Counted from the first letter of the stretch, positions 47,466-59,350 are shown. The stretch is 64,000 bases of DNA from Lonicera japonica (GCA_021464415.1 CM038471.1:10257386-10321385), one strand, 5' to 3'. Notes: generated from the letters alone by a model not told the origin. Translations and numbers: made by a program.

Positions 47466-50400
47466 AGATCATATCATGGAATATCAGGGGGTTGGGGAGT
47501 GTTGAAGAGTATGATATACATTGTTGGCCCACTACTTAACAGCTTAAGCTTTTGGGTGAGATGGTTACTAACATGGTATCAGAGCTCAGGTTCTGCAAGG
47601 TCTTGGGTTCGAATCCTCCTACTTGCATTTGTTTCCCCCTTTGTGTTTGTGCACGAAATGCACATTTGGTTTGGCCGGTTTGGCCTTTGGTTTCGTTTGT
47701 CTATCCACGTGCGAGTGGCTCGCACGTGAGGGGGAGTGTTGAAGAGTATGATATACATTGTTGGCCCACTACTTAACAGCTTAAGCTTTTGGGTGAGATG
47801 GTTACTAACAGGGAGTAAGAAAAAAATGAGGTGTATCAAGGAGATTGTGTGCAAAGAGAGACCGGACATATTCATTTTGCAGGAAACAAAAAAGGAGGAG
47901 ATTAATTGGGCAGTTGTTGGGTCAATATGGGGAGGGAGATTTAAAGACTGGGCCTTTGTTCCATCAGAAGTAGATCGGGTGGTATTTTGATTATCTGGGA
48001 CGTGAGAGTTATATCAGTGGAAGAATGCGTGAAGGGGGGCTATACGCTCTCACTAAATTTGAAATCACGAAATGGAGAATCTTGGTTGTTAACGGGGGTA
48101 TACGGTCCTTATAGATACATAGAAAGGAATGCTCTTTGGGAAGAACTCTCAAGCCTGTACGGATTATGTGGGGACAAATGGTGTATTGGTGGCAATTTTA
48201 ATGTTACTTGTTATCCGTCAAAAAATAAAGGTGGAGAAAATGGCAGAATATCAAAGAGTATGAAGAATTTTGATGAGTTTATAAGGGAAGCGGGGTTAAG
48301 TGATCCAGAAATCAATGTAAATTACACATGATCAAATGACAATGCTCAGTCTCGATTAGACAGATTTCTTTTTTCAAATAATTGGGAGGCATTCTCTTTG
48401 GCTAGGCAAGAGGTTCTTATCAGAGTTGTGTCAGATCATTTCCCTTTGATTCTCGATTCAAACCCTATTAAATGGGGTCCAACTCCCTTTCGCTTTGAAA
48501 ACATGTGGCTACAACATAAGGAGTTCTTGAGTAATTTTAAAAAGTGGTGTGAGGAGTGTAAGGTAAAAGGGTGGGAGGGCTATAAATTTATGAAGAAGTT
48601 AGCTTTTGTCAAGCACAATACTAAGAGATGGAATAAGGATGTTTTTGGAGATTTGCGAATTCATAAGGGGCTGATTTTAAGAAGAATTCAGGAGATCAAG
48701 GAGTCGAGTACGAGAGATCCTTTACCAGAGGAGCTGATTATGGAGAGGGGTAATTTAAGGGCAGAGCTTGATGAGGTATTACTGAAGGAAGAAATCTCAT
48801 GGTTCCAAAAATCAAAGGTGAAAGGGGCCATTGAATGGGATGCAAATTATAAATTATTCCATCGAATTGCAAACCAAAAGAAGGTGAATAAGCTTATTTG
48901 TAAATTGGAGAAAGATGATGGTTCGATTGTTGAGGAGGAAAGCGATATTGAGAGGGAAATAAATAATTTCTTCAAACCTCTATATTCTAAGAAGGAGGGT
49001 CCGTGTATGGGGTTCGAAGGCATTGATTGAGCGCCTTTCAGTGAAGAAAGTAGTAAATGGTTGGAAAGAACTTTTGAAGAAAGTGAAATCAAGAAAGCAA
49101 TTGATGAATGTGAGGGAGATAAGGCACCGGGTCCGGATGGCTATACTATCGAATTGTTTAAAAAGGGATGGGAAGTGATTAAGGGAGAAGTTATGGGAGT
49201 TTTCAAGGAGTTCTTTGAGAACGGTGTTGTGAATGCGAGTATGAACTCTACTTATATTTGTCTTATTCCTAAGAAGGTGGCTTCTCTTAAACTTAAAGAT
49301 TTTAGACCTATTAGTCTTGTTACTAGTCTCTATAAGATTTTGACTAAGGTCTTGTCCTTGAGATTGAGGGAAGTTTTGAGTGATACGATTGGGAAGTCGC
49401 AAGGAGCTTTCGTGAAAGGGAGACAAATTCTTGATTTAGTCTTGGTGGCTAACAAAGGAGTGGAGGAATACCGAAAGAAGAAAAAAGAAGGGGTTGTTCT
49501 CAAAATCGACTTTGAAAAAGCGTTTGATCACGTGGAATGGAACTTTGTAGATCATGTATTAAAAAAGAAAGGGTTTGGGTCAATATGGAGGAGATGGATC
49601 AATGGTTGTTTAGCTTCGGCCAATTTTTCGGTAATACTTAATGGGAAACCTAGAGAAATTTTTAAGGTGTCCCGTGGTCTCAGACAAGGGGATCCATTAT
49701 CACCGTTTCTTTTCGTGCTAGTAGTGGACGTACTCCATTGGTTGATTGAAAAAGCCAAAGAAAAAGAGTTAGTGGAGGGTTTCCGTATCGGTCAAGAAGA
49801 GGTTAGTTTGTCTCACTTACAATTCGCTAATGATACAATTTTCTTTCTACCAAATGATGAGGAAAAATTGACAAATCTTATGGGGATTCTGGAAATTTCT
49901 GGGTATGCTTCGGGTTTGAACATTAATCTTGACAAGAGTGTGATTGTTGGTATTAATCTGAGTGAAAATGAGGTATTTCGTTTGGGGAGAAGTCTTGGCT
50001 ACGTGGTCGGTGAGTGGCCCTTATCGTATCTAGGCCTGCCATTGGGAGATAATCCTAGAAGAGTAGGTTTTTGGAATCCCATGATTGAAAAGGTGGGAAA
50101 ACAGCTTGATGGATGGTTTAAGGGCTGCTTATCTAGAGGTGGTAGATTAACATTGATACAATCGGTTCTTGAAAGCGTTCCCATATATTACTTTTCTCTT
50201 TTCAAAATCCCTGTGGCGGTTGCTAAAGCACTCGAGAAAATGATGAGGAACTTTCTTTGGGAAGGCTATGATAAAGAGAGGGCGGATCATTTGGTGAATT
50301 GGGAGAAGGTGTGTTTGAGCAAAAAACAAGGAGGGTTGGGCATCGGCAACATTTTAAAAAGGAATGGAGCTCTTCTTGGCAAATGGATTTGAAGGTTCCC

Positions 50401-50757
50401 TATTGAACAAGATTCACTTTGGTGTGCAATTATCATAAGTAAATATAGACTCCAAAAAAAGGGTTGGGATTCTAATGTAGTGGTTAAAAGTTTGCATCGA
50501 AATCCATAGAAAGCTATATCCGCGAATATTGAAAACTTTGTTAAATCCACTCGTCTCAAGGTGGGAAACGGAGAACGAATCAAATTCTGATCTTATTTTT
50601 GGGTGAGGAATGAGTCTTTAGCCTCTCTATTTCTTCGCCTTCACAGATTATCAAGTCATCCCGATTCAACTATTGCTTCATGTCTGTCACGAGAAACAGG
50701 ATCTGCAGCTAATTGGAATCTCAATTTTCGGAGTAACTTCAACGACGGGGAGACTAA
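47462..50757 (+). pseudogene. LINE ORF2: APE-type endonuclease plus reverse transcriptase
   Basis: It starts MKIISWNIRGLGS, is split by the TRIM after codon 12 and continues KKKMRCIKEIVC. Endonuclease motifs: LQETK, VYGP, IGGNFN (family GGDFN) and SDHFPL. RT motifs: KAPGPDGYTIELFKKGW, RPISLVTSLYKILTKVLS, QGAFVKGRQILD, KIDFEKAFDHVEW, GLRQGDPLSPFLF, LQFANDTIFF (family FADD) and LSYLGLPLG. Lesions: TRIM insertion, a frameshift near 47967, and stops near 48331, 49030, 50392, 50506 and 50588, all where the family has Trp. Both catalytic-motif changes are D to N. The region after NDGETND seems fused to 3' UTR, so the C-terminal part is probably deleted. Confidence 0.92.
47500..47810 (+). mobile_element. 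TRIM / SMART-type miniature LTR retrotransposon (311 bp)
   Basis: Two identical 74-bp LTRs (47500-47573 and 47737-47810) start TGTTGAAGAGTATGATA and end GTTACTAACA. The primer-binding site TGGTATCAGAGC (initiator-Met tRNA) follows the left LTR immediately, and the purine tract GTGAGGGGGAG precedes the right one. GGGAG is duplicated on both sides (47495-47499, 47811-47815). No coding capacity. Identical LTRs point to a recent insertion. It splits codons of LINE ORF2 exactly. Confidence 0.96.
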
Positions 50758-50962
50758 CGATTTTTTGTGGGGAGTCATTTTGTTGTTTGTTTTTCTGCTT
50801 ATTTCTTTATTTCCATGTTTAGTTATTGTTGGGTTTTTTTGTGCTTTCTTTTCTTTGGGACTTTTGGTTGACTTCTTGTAAACCATCAGTCCCTCTTTGT
50901 TTGTATTGATTCTCTTTTCTCAATATAAGTCTCTTTTCTGATCAAAAAAAAATTGGGTTAGT

Positions 50963-52734
50963 CAAGTCTAATCCAAATTTGACGCAGACCTGTTCACAAT
51001 AATTAAGTGTCGAATTTTTGTCGGGCTTTAAGATAGGGTCAAATATTGCTAGCCTCACTGAGAAACGAACTACTTGAATGAGGGTGGGAGACGGACATAG
51101 ATATAGGGAACCAAAATCAATCCTGAATTCCAAATTGATCATTTAATAGCTAGAATTTGAACTTTATATTATTAGAAAAATGGAAAGGAATAAGAAGAAG
51201 AAACCAAATCAATCCAGAATTCCAAATCAAATTTTCACTCTGAACCCTGTGTCTCTGTGTGTGTAAGAAGAAAGATAAGACACCAAATTGAGCCACTGGG
51301 GGCAAATCCCTGATTAGAATCTAGTCCCGGAAACATTAAAATTGTAGGTCTTTATTTAGGCAGGATTAGTATTCTGCTCATTATATATACAAGTATAAAA
51401 TCCAATCCTGTCAAAAACAAAAACTGATGTGCATATATATAAAACTAAGAAATGTAATGAAGTAGAACCAAATTCCCACCTTGAACTAATTCTTTGAAGC
51501 TTTCCTCCCCTGCTGTATACAAACTAACAAATACAAACAAACCATAAGAAATTTGGGGGTTCTATTAAAAGTTGTACAACTTTAAGGATCTGAATCCATC
51601 AAGAAAAATAAAATAAGTAAAAGAGTGCATTAGATACATACATAAAATTAATGAGATCAGATGATGATGTAGAGTAGTAGTCAGTTTCCGGAGGAACGTA
51701 GATCTGTGGGCGGGGGGATATGGAAAGAGATTCCCGATGAGCGCCCAAGTCAATTTCCTTCTTTTTTTAAATTATTATAAACTTTCCCTTTCCGTGGAAA
51801 CAACCAATAAAATAAATACCATTCCGCCAAACACCACTAAACACTACGACAAGAAGAGAAACAACCATGAAAATTATAATAGGCTAGTCCCGTCCTAAGT
51901 CAAGGTTTTAATATTTTAAGGATTTTTTTAAGGATTTTTTTTTTATGAAATTTGATATATATTTTTATATATAAGAACTTCATCAAAAGTATTTAAAACA
52001 TTATTTTAAATTTAATTAGAATACACATGTGCCATCCGACAAAGTAAAATGAACAAAAATTACTCAATATATTTTAAAGTGCGATTAGAAAACTTATCGG
52101 AAGCTTTTGCCATCTAACTATTAATGGTTTATTAGTTTTTCTTAATTAACGGTGTCAATTATACATAAACCAACTTAATTGCACTCGAAATGGTCAGATC
52201 AATTATGCTCTATAAAAGTTTGAATTTTACTGAAAGTACTTATTAAGTGTTACTATCTAACACAGGTACAACGCAGATACGTTAACTTCTTAGGAGTATC
52301 CATGTTTCCTAAGTAATGGTTTAAGTGCATTGGATAGCTCCAAACCATTTATGGACACGCCAATTTCTTACGAGTTAGAAGTGTGCGTGTTTCCTAGTTA
52401 ATGGATAATTTATTTATTTTAAATATCCAATGAAATTATGCAATAGAGTCTTTATTTATTTATTTTAAATCATAAAATCAATTAATAGTAGTCCTCATTC
52501 ATATTTTTCAATAATATTATTTTTATTAAAAAAATCATAAAATAAAAGTTAAAAATAATTAAAATCTTGATAAAAAAGAAAAATACATAAATAAAATGAT
52601 GATGTGGTATTAAAATATTGTCTAAGATACCCCCTAAAAATATAGGGATACATTCACAATGTCTATTCCATTTTTTGCTAAATAAGCTTAATGGTCGTTA
52701 TTGCGGATTGCATTGAAGAACATTTTTTTGGCTT
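50963..52734. other. Non-coding; includes unit 1 of a local duplication
   Basis: 51335-51880 is the first unit of the duplication described at 52735. The rest (50963-51334, 51881-52734) is AT-rich with nothing recognised. Confidence 0.45.
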
Positions 52735-52808
52735 AAATGTATAAGTATAAAATCAAATCCTATCTTGAACACACACCTCAAAAATAAAAAGATACATATA
52801 TATATAAC

Positions 52809-53175
52809 AAAAAGAAGGGATTCCCATTTAGAGGAGTATATACATGATTTTTTTTATTTTTTATTTTTTATGAAAAATTGTAAAGATGATATATTTGATG
52901 AATACACTCATATTTACCAAATTTCATTAAAAATATTCAAAATAAATTTCAACTTAGAAGTGAATGACATGATCATCACTATATAGATCATTCTTCAAAT
53001 TTAGTAGAGATGATCTATAGGTTTAATTTTTTAAGAAATTTAGTAGAGGTGATCTACTCACTATATAGATCATGTCTACAAATTTCATAAAAAGATTCAT
53101 CTATTTATTGCTCAAAATGAAATCCTTTTTTTTTTATTAAAGTGATTAATCATTTTTTATAGCCTAACTCTATAT
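52809..53175. mobile_element. Degenerate third copy of the MITE family
   Basis: AAAGAAGGGATTCCCATTT at the left and AATGAAATCC...TTAAAGTGATT at the right, with repeated internal (A)AATTTAGTAGAGATGATCTA, resemble the copies at 34669 and 37783. Ends are blurred; similar but still weaker tracts occur at 54200-54480 and 54830-55140. Confidence 0.45.
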
Positions 53176-53177
53176 AA

Positions 53178-53201
53178 TATATATATATATATATATATAA
53201 C
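53178..53201. repeat. (AT)n microsatellite
   Basis: TATATATA run of about 24 bases at the right side of the MITE-like insertion. Confidence 0.85.
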
Positions 53202-53354
53202 ATATGTAATGAAGAAGCTTTCCTCCCATGCTGTGTAGAAACAAAGAAACCATAAGAAATTGGATCTGAATCAAGGATCTGAATCCATCCATGATTTTAA
53301 ACATTAAACAAAACAATATTTATAAATAAATAAATAAAAGACTGCATATGTACA

Positions 53355-53886
53355 CAAGGGCAGAGCCAAGAGTCGGCTAGGGCGGGCTTCAGCCTGTCCC
53401 AAAAAAAAAAATTAATAATAAAATTATATGTATAATAGTAAAGGGATTTTTGTGTGAAAAATTAAAGTTTAAGGTTTATTAAAATAATAAATTAAAATTT
53501 TTAGGAAGTAAGTGTGGGTTGAAAATGTTTACTGAAGACATTGATTTGGATTTGCTCATAAATGATTTTGATCCACGAAAGGATCGTATGATTTAACTTC
53601 ATTAGTTTATATAATATATTTTTTTTTCTGTTACATGTGACTAGATATAGCAAAAAACACGTTTTGTCTATTTTAAATCTCTAATTATGATATGTCATTA
53701 TATAAGTGTTTAGTATTTGCATTTGTTTCATTCAAATAAGTACTTATTTTTTATTGTTTTTAAGTCAATATTTGGTAAATATTTTAAAATAACCCCTAAA
53801 AAAAAAATTTGGGCTACCGCCCCAAACCCCCACATATTTCTTTTTGGCCTAGCCCACCCCACGGAGAAATCCTGGCTACGCCACTG
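53355..53886. mobile_element. Non-autonomous hAT element
   Basis: Ends CAAGGGCAGAGCCAAGAGT and ATCCTGGCTACGCCACTG form imperfect inverted repeats (CA.GGGC.GAGCCA). Flanks TATGTACA and TACGTACA make an 8-bp duplication with one mismatch. The interior has GGGCTACCGCCCCAAACCCC. 532 bp, no transposase. It lies in unit 2 of the local duplication and is absent from unit 1. Confidence 0.8.
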
Positions 53887-54150
53887 TACGTACATACATA
53901 GAATGAGATGATGACTTGTGTGCTTAGTGAAGACTGGTTGAAGAAGAGATAAATAAAAGCAACAATGGAAAATAAGCAAGCTACTTTGTGTGCTGATTAA
54001 TTCAGTGAGTCAAACATTGAAGGCGGGAAGAAGAGGGAAACGGAATACAGTAATATATTCAATTATAAAAACTTTCCCTTTCGCTGAAAAAAATAAAATA
54101 AAATGGAAAGCACTCCGAAACAACGACGACAAGAGGGAAACAATAAAATG

Positions 54151-55189
54151 TTGTTTTTAATCCACTTGGCTCTTCTTTATTACAATTTGCATCTATTTTT
54201 TTTTATCAATTACGTCTAACTCAAATGCTTTATTGATGAATTTTATTTTATTTTTATAAAACTTTGTGAAAATGATTTATATACCAAATATATTGTCCCT
54301 ACAAATTTTTATTAAAAAATTCAATTTAAAAGTATGTAAAGTAATTATCTAAAATTTCAATAAACAAAAATAATATATTTATTAAATTTTTACTACACCA
54401 ATTTTTAGTATGAATTTCTTAATCAATTTTTATGGAGATGATATAATCGTTATAAAGATCCACCAGTTTTATGAAAAACAAATTCCTCTTTAAATTCTCA
54501 AGTTGGACCCATCTATATTATTTTGTATTAAGGGAAGGCGTCAGCAGCATTACACGGGGTCAAGTCATTTTACTTTTTAGTTATTAACTTTCCCATTCAC
54601 CGGAAAAAATAAAATATCTAATGTTCACATTAATATTCAAATTTAAATTCAAAACCTTCGTAAACTTTAAACACTTGCTTGGAAAAATGTCCCATCACTA
54701 CTGTAAAATATCTAATACTATATTAATATTCAAATCCAAATCCAAATATAATTGTTTAAATGTTCTTTTTTTCATGAAACAACATATACCATTCCGCGAA
54801 AGACAAGAATAGAAAAAAATGAGGAAAATGATTGATGATTTTTTTTATACAACTTTGTGTAAATGATTTCTATAGCAAAAGTATGTTATCCTCGCAATTT
54901 TTTTATCAAAAAATTTAATTTAGAAGTGAGTGAAATAATCATATAAAATTTCAATGAATGAAAATAACATATTTATCGAATTTTTATTACACTCTTCGAA
55001 TTTCTTAATAAAATTTTGTATATATAATATACTTGTTATAAATATGAGTCTCACCAATTTCATGAAAAAATCATCCATTCAGAAGTCTTACCATCTTATT
55101 TGGAAACTTGCACCATCCATTCTTCATAGATTTTGACTTTTTGAGCCATTCATTGAATTACGGAATGTTCCATCATTACTCTAAAATAT
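54151..55189. other. AT-rich, decayed repeats only
   Basis: Contains weak echoes of the MITE family and of the duplication units; no gene. Confidence 0.4.
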
Positions 55190-55194
55190 GTAAT

Positions 55195-58100
55195 TGAGAC
55201 GATCTCAAATCGTCTTTCCTAACCAGGCTAGTGGATCCTTGATCCATAGTCTATAAATAGACTAGAACCTTGGAATTCGTCAAAAGATGGAAGATGAAAA
55301 CCTCAACACAACGCTTAAAGAAGTGTAAACCTTGGTATGATCGAAGACGCCACAATTGATTGTGAATGATCAATTGATAAGTCAACAACAATACGAATAA
55401 ATCAGTTCATAATCATTCAACAAGTTCTTAAGAACCCAAAAGTGAAAACACTTTAATTTTATTAATGATAAATTCTTGATAATAAAACAATCATGTGCCT
55501 CCTTTAAATAGGATTAAACAAGCCTTAGAATCCTAATTCAAAAATGAAAGTACTTCCTACTTAGAAAAGGAAAATAATAACTCCTAGAATATTCCTAATA
55601 CAATAAGAAAATTAATAATAAAGAAACTTATTCAAAAAGGAAATTACTAATCTAACTCCTAATTGAATAATGAAATAATAATAATTTTAATAATTAAAAC
55701 TACTTAAAATAATAATTGACTTTCGCGCAGTCCATGACTTCCGTGTTTGACTATGCTTAAATTCTCTAGCTGTGCGCGTACTAGTATGCTCCAAGGTCAT
55801 CCAATACCAGTACAGACCCTACAAATTAGTGCTTTAATCAAGTCAGTGCTTGTGCTAGCCTGGATCACTTCATTCCCCTCTTCTTCAAGAAGATTCGTCC
55901 TCGAATCTTGGCTAAGTATTGCTTGACTCAACTAGCATATACCAACTTCGATATTCGGACGCAACTTTGGAACTTGGAATCTCCCATGCCAATAGAACAG
56001 GTATTTTGAATACTTTTCATTCCTCCGTTAGAACGCAACATGAGATAATTATGTTCGTCCCTGCCATCAAAACAAATATTTCGAATATCTTCGACACTTA
56101 ATCATCCTTGTAAAGGAAAACTCCTCGAAGTTCAAATCATACTGCAATGCAATCGTCCGCAACTTGTTGAAGAAATCTAACAACATAAAGTTTGGATGGA
56201 TATCAAAGTGATCAACTCCAATAAAATCAATATGCTCAACATTGTCAATCTTTAATTCAGCTCGAACATCATCTATTGGCTTTGCAAAGAACTCATTCTC
56301 ATCAACACCTATGGCTGGAAGTGCTTGCACTTGCGGTTCTTCAACTTGCACTAGAACTTCTTCATCTGCTTCTTCTTGCAAGTTTGGAACCACACTTTCA
56401 ACCCACAACTCGCCTTCTTTAGCCGTCACTTCAATTTCTTCAATCTCATCGGTTTTTGGCTTATTCTCCAATGGTGGCTTAGATATGGCTTGTTTCTCTT
56501 CTTCTTTCAATTGATTTGGTTCACCAAAAGATGTATTCGGACTTTGACTTGGCTCTAAGCTTTCCCTCTTCTTAGATTGCTCATAGGCTTCGGAAACATC
56601 TCCTCAAACCTACGAATAAATTCATCATCAAACAAAGAAACCTTCTTCTTGCTACTACCAATATTGTTGTCTCAAACCCGACTTTCTCCAACCTCACCAC
56701 CATGTCTTCTATTAGTAACACCCGAATCCCATTCATCTTTAAATTTAACTTTACGAGGCTGACTTTTCAATTTCTCTTTAGGAGCTTTATTCAACATCAT
56801 GCGCCGTTCAATCTCTAATTGCGTTAATCGCGCACTATCGCGTTTAATCTTCACTTAAAGGTCATATTCAAAGTTTAGGTATGACATACTTGTTGCAAAA
56901 CAAGGATTAGTGCAATAAAGATAATCCTCACCACACTCCCTTTCGTGTTTCGCTCAAAAATGTCACTCTGATTTTACCGCTCGTGTTTGTCGCTCAAGAA
57001 TGATAAACCTTACAGTTTCATTTTTGAAACTTGGCAAACGAGTTGAACAAATTATAATCTTTTTGCAATGTTCTCCAACAAAACCAATCAAGAATCAACC
57101 AATCAATTATGAATTGGAATAACCAAGGGTCACACTCAAGAATAACCAAGAACAAATCAAGAACGATCAAGAATGATTGAGATGACTAAGAACAACTTTA
57201 AGATATATTGATTTAATTATGTACTTGATGGATCAAAAAATATAATAATCAAGAACAATCAAGAATGTTCAAGAACAATTCAAGATAATCTAAATCAATG
57301 AAATCAAACTCTAATGATGAATCAACAACTTCTAGGTTTTAATAATAAGCTCAACTAAAGATCACAACTCTAGCAAGAATGAATTCAAATCGAATAATAG
57401 GATGCTAGAATTATCAATCAACAAATATAATGGAAAACCCTAACAATAAATTTAACAAGCTTTCTAGGGTTCTTCTAACAAAGAAAATTCAAAAAAAAAA
57501 AAAATTATAAAACACTGTTCACGTGCACTGTTCATTATTATTGTTCATCAAAGCTGTTCACGCGCACTATTCACGGCACTGTTCATGTGATTTTTTTTTT
57601 TTAGAATCTATAAACCCTAACACAAATTTTTGGAATAAAATTCACAAAAATAAAAGATCTAGTATTTCAAGAATCTACTACGAAATTGAAATAATAAGAA
57701 ACTAAAGATAGAAAACCTGGATAGAAACCTTCCTCTGATACCAATGACACGATCCCGGATCGTCTTTTCTAGCTAGGCTAATGGATCCTCGACCGAAACA
57801 GATTAGAACCTTGGAATTCGTCGAAAGATGGAAGATGAAAACCTTAACCCAACGCTTAAAGAAGTGTGAACCTTGGTATGATTGAAGACGTCACAATTGA
57901 TTGTGAATGATCAATTGATAAGTCAACAACAATACGAATAAATCAATTCGTAATCATTCAACAAGTTCTTAAGAACTTAAAAGTGAAAACACTCTAATTT
58001 TATTAATGATAAATTCTTAATAACAAAACAATCATGTGCCTCCTTTAAATAGGAGTAAACAAGCCTTAAAATCCTAATTCAAAAAGGAAAGTACTTCCTA

Positions 58101-58413
58101 CTTAGAAAAGGAAAATAATAACTCCTAAAATATTCTTAATACAATAAGGAAATTAATAATAAGAAAACTTATTCAAAAAGGAAACTACTAATCTAACTCC
58201 TAATTGAATAATGAAATAATAATAATTCTAATAATTAAAACTACTTAAAATAATAATTGACTTTTGCGCATTCCATGACTTCCGTGTCTGACTATGCTTA
58301 AATCCTCCAGCTGTGCGCATACTAGTATGCTCCAAGGTCATCCAATACCAGTACGGACCCTGCCAATCAATGTTTCAATCAAGTCCATGCTTGTGCTAGC
58401 CTATATCACATCA
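55195..58413 (-). mobile_element. Non-autonomous LTR retrotransposon (3.2 kb)
   Basis: LTRs at 55195-55872 and 57745-58413 are direct repeats of about 670 bp with plus-strand ends TGAGACGATC/TGACACGATC and ATCACTTCA/ATCACATCA. GTAAT is duplicated outside both (55190-55194, 58414-58418). On the minus strand TTGGTATCAGAGGAAGG (57744-57728) follows the 5' LTR as primer-binding site, and GAAGAAGAGGGGAATG precedes the 3' LTR as purine tract. The 1.87-kb interior lacks any protease, integrase or RT motif. The LTRs have diverged at scattered sites, so it is older than the TRIM. Confidence 0.93.
56067..56854 (-). pseudogene. Unrecognised acidic protein of the non-autonomous LTR element
   Basis: Reading the minus strand from 56854: a basic part (RMMLNKAPKEKLKSQPRKVK), a stop near 56672, then VSLFDDEFIRRFEEMF, a frame change near 56560, and an open stretch 56510-56067 (147 codons) rich in Glu (EEIEVTAKEGELWVESVVP, EEADEEVLVQVEEPQ) ending FMLLDFFNKLRTIALQYDLN. 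No zinc knuckle or known gag motif was seen. Its place after the primer-binding site suggests a gag-position protein or captured sequence. The function is not known to me. Confidence 0.5.
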
Positions 58414-58669
58414 GTAATACTCACAGTAATATTCAATTTTGAATACAATTCAAATATAATTATTTAAAATTATAAGGAAGTTTTTTGGTTAAATTCCAAA
58501 GCCTTCGCGAAAGTCTTATCATCTTATGGTTCAAATTGCAACATTCATTCTTCACAGATTTTAAGCCCTTTATAGGATTTTAAAATGCCCCATTACTTTT
58601 AAAATATGTAATGCTCAGACAAATATTCAAATCTGAATCAAAATCTAAATATAACTGATTAAAAATTAT

Positions 58670-58874
58670 AAGGAAGCCTCATTCTCCTCCTTATTCTCCT
58701 TCCTCTTCCTTTCCCTCTTCTTCATCTAATTCCTCTCCCTCTTCCTCTCCCTCTCCCTCTTCTTCTCATTCCTCTTCCTCTTCTTCTTTATATTTTTCTT
58801 TTTCCTCATTTTCCTACTCTTCCTCCTCCTCATCTTCCTCATCTTATTCTTCCTCTTCCTCTTCCTCCTCCTCC

Positions 58875-58909
<35 letters not shown>

Positions 58910-59054
58910 TACTTCTTCTTCTTCTTATTGTTCTTCTTCTTCTTCTTCCTCTTCATTTTCCTCTTCTTCATCTTCCTCTTCCTCTTATTCTTCTCTGTCC
59001 CTAGCATTATCCCCAGCTTTGTCCCCTACTTTATCCGCTGCTTTATCCACTATA
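58670..59054. repeat. CTT/CTC/CAT-rich microsatellite tract
   Basis: Continuous pyrimidine-rich triplet repeats including (CAT)n at about 58876-58910. On the minus strand they read as GAA/GAG/GAT codons and adjoin the acidic-tail part of a TNL relic, so they may be an expansion of its Glu/Asp codons. Frames inside are artefacts of composition. Confidence 0.75.
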
Positions 59055-59350
59055 TCATCCCGCCTCCTTTTCCTCATTCTTCTTCTTCTTCCTCGTCCCC
59101 TGCATTATCTCTAACTTTGTCCCCTGTTTTATCCACTGTGTATTATCCCGTCTGTCGTAGGTGAAAAGATAATCATCATCATCATCATCATCACCACCAC
59201 CATCATAATAATCACCATCATCCTTGAATACTAGACATACCCCCAATTTTTTTCACTACCAATATGTCTGGGCCAAACGATTTAATACCTACCTTAATTC
59301 CACCATGCTCCTCCCAGAGGCAACTAATGCACGAATGAAAAGCGTCTGAT
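59055..59350 (-). pseudogene. TNL C-terminal exon relic
   Basis: Minus-strand translation gives CISCLWEEHGGIKVGIKSFG, PDILVVKK, then after a one-base shift in the A run KKLGVCLVFKDDGDYYD with a poly-Asp tract. It aligns with exon 5 of the TNL at 34200-34030 (CIYCRWYEHGRIEVGIRSLS, PDTVVVKKWGVRLLF, acidic run). Nucleotide identity is high (e.g. CCACCATGCTC, TAATACCTACCT). No TIR or NB part is nearby, so it is a duplicated fragment. Confidence 0.8.

Larger units (their letters stand above)
43483..50950 (+). mobile_element. L1-type LINE with 12-bp target duplication and two nested insertions
   Basis: AATTGGGTTAGT occurs at 43471-43482 and again at 50951-50962, directly after the terminal oligo-A (TGATCAAAAAAA), the signature of target-primed insertion. 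Inside are a pyrimidine-rich 5' region with a CTT microsatellite (43535-43567), ORF1 (44145-47465), ORF2 (47462 onward) and a T-rich 3' region. Insertions: MITE 44247-44638 and TRIM 47500-47810. Both ORFs are decayed, so it is immobile. Confidence 0.88.
52735..54150. repeat. Unit 2 of a local segmental duplication (unit 1 at 51335-51880)
   Basis: Shared landmarks in the same order: AAGTATAAAATC.AATCCT, GAAGCTTTCCTCCC.TGCTGT, ACCATAAGAAAT, AAGGATCTGAATCCATC, ACATACATA, CTTTCCCTTTC and CGACAAGA.GAGAAACAA. Unit 2 is longer because of a MITE-like and a hAT insertion. A weaker third echo lies at about 54540-54820. Non-coding; the original content is unknown. Confidence 0.65.

Noticed and set aside
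58726..58908. Met/Arg/Lys-rich and Phe-rich frames in the triplet repeats
   Set aside because: Microsatellite translations, open in several frames, no start context or homology.
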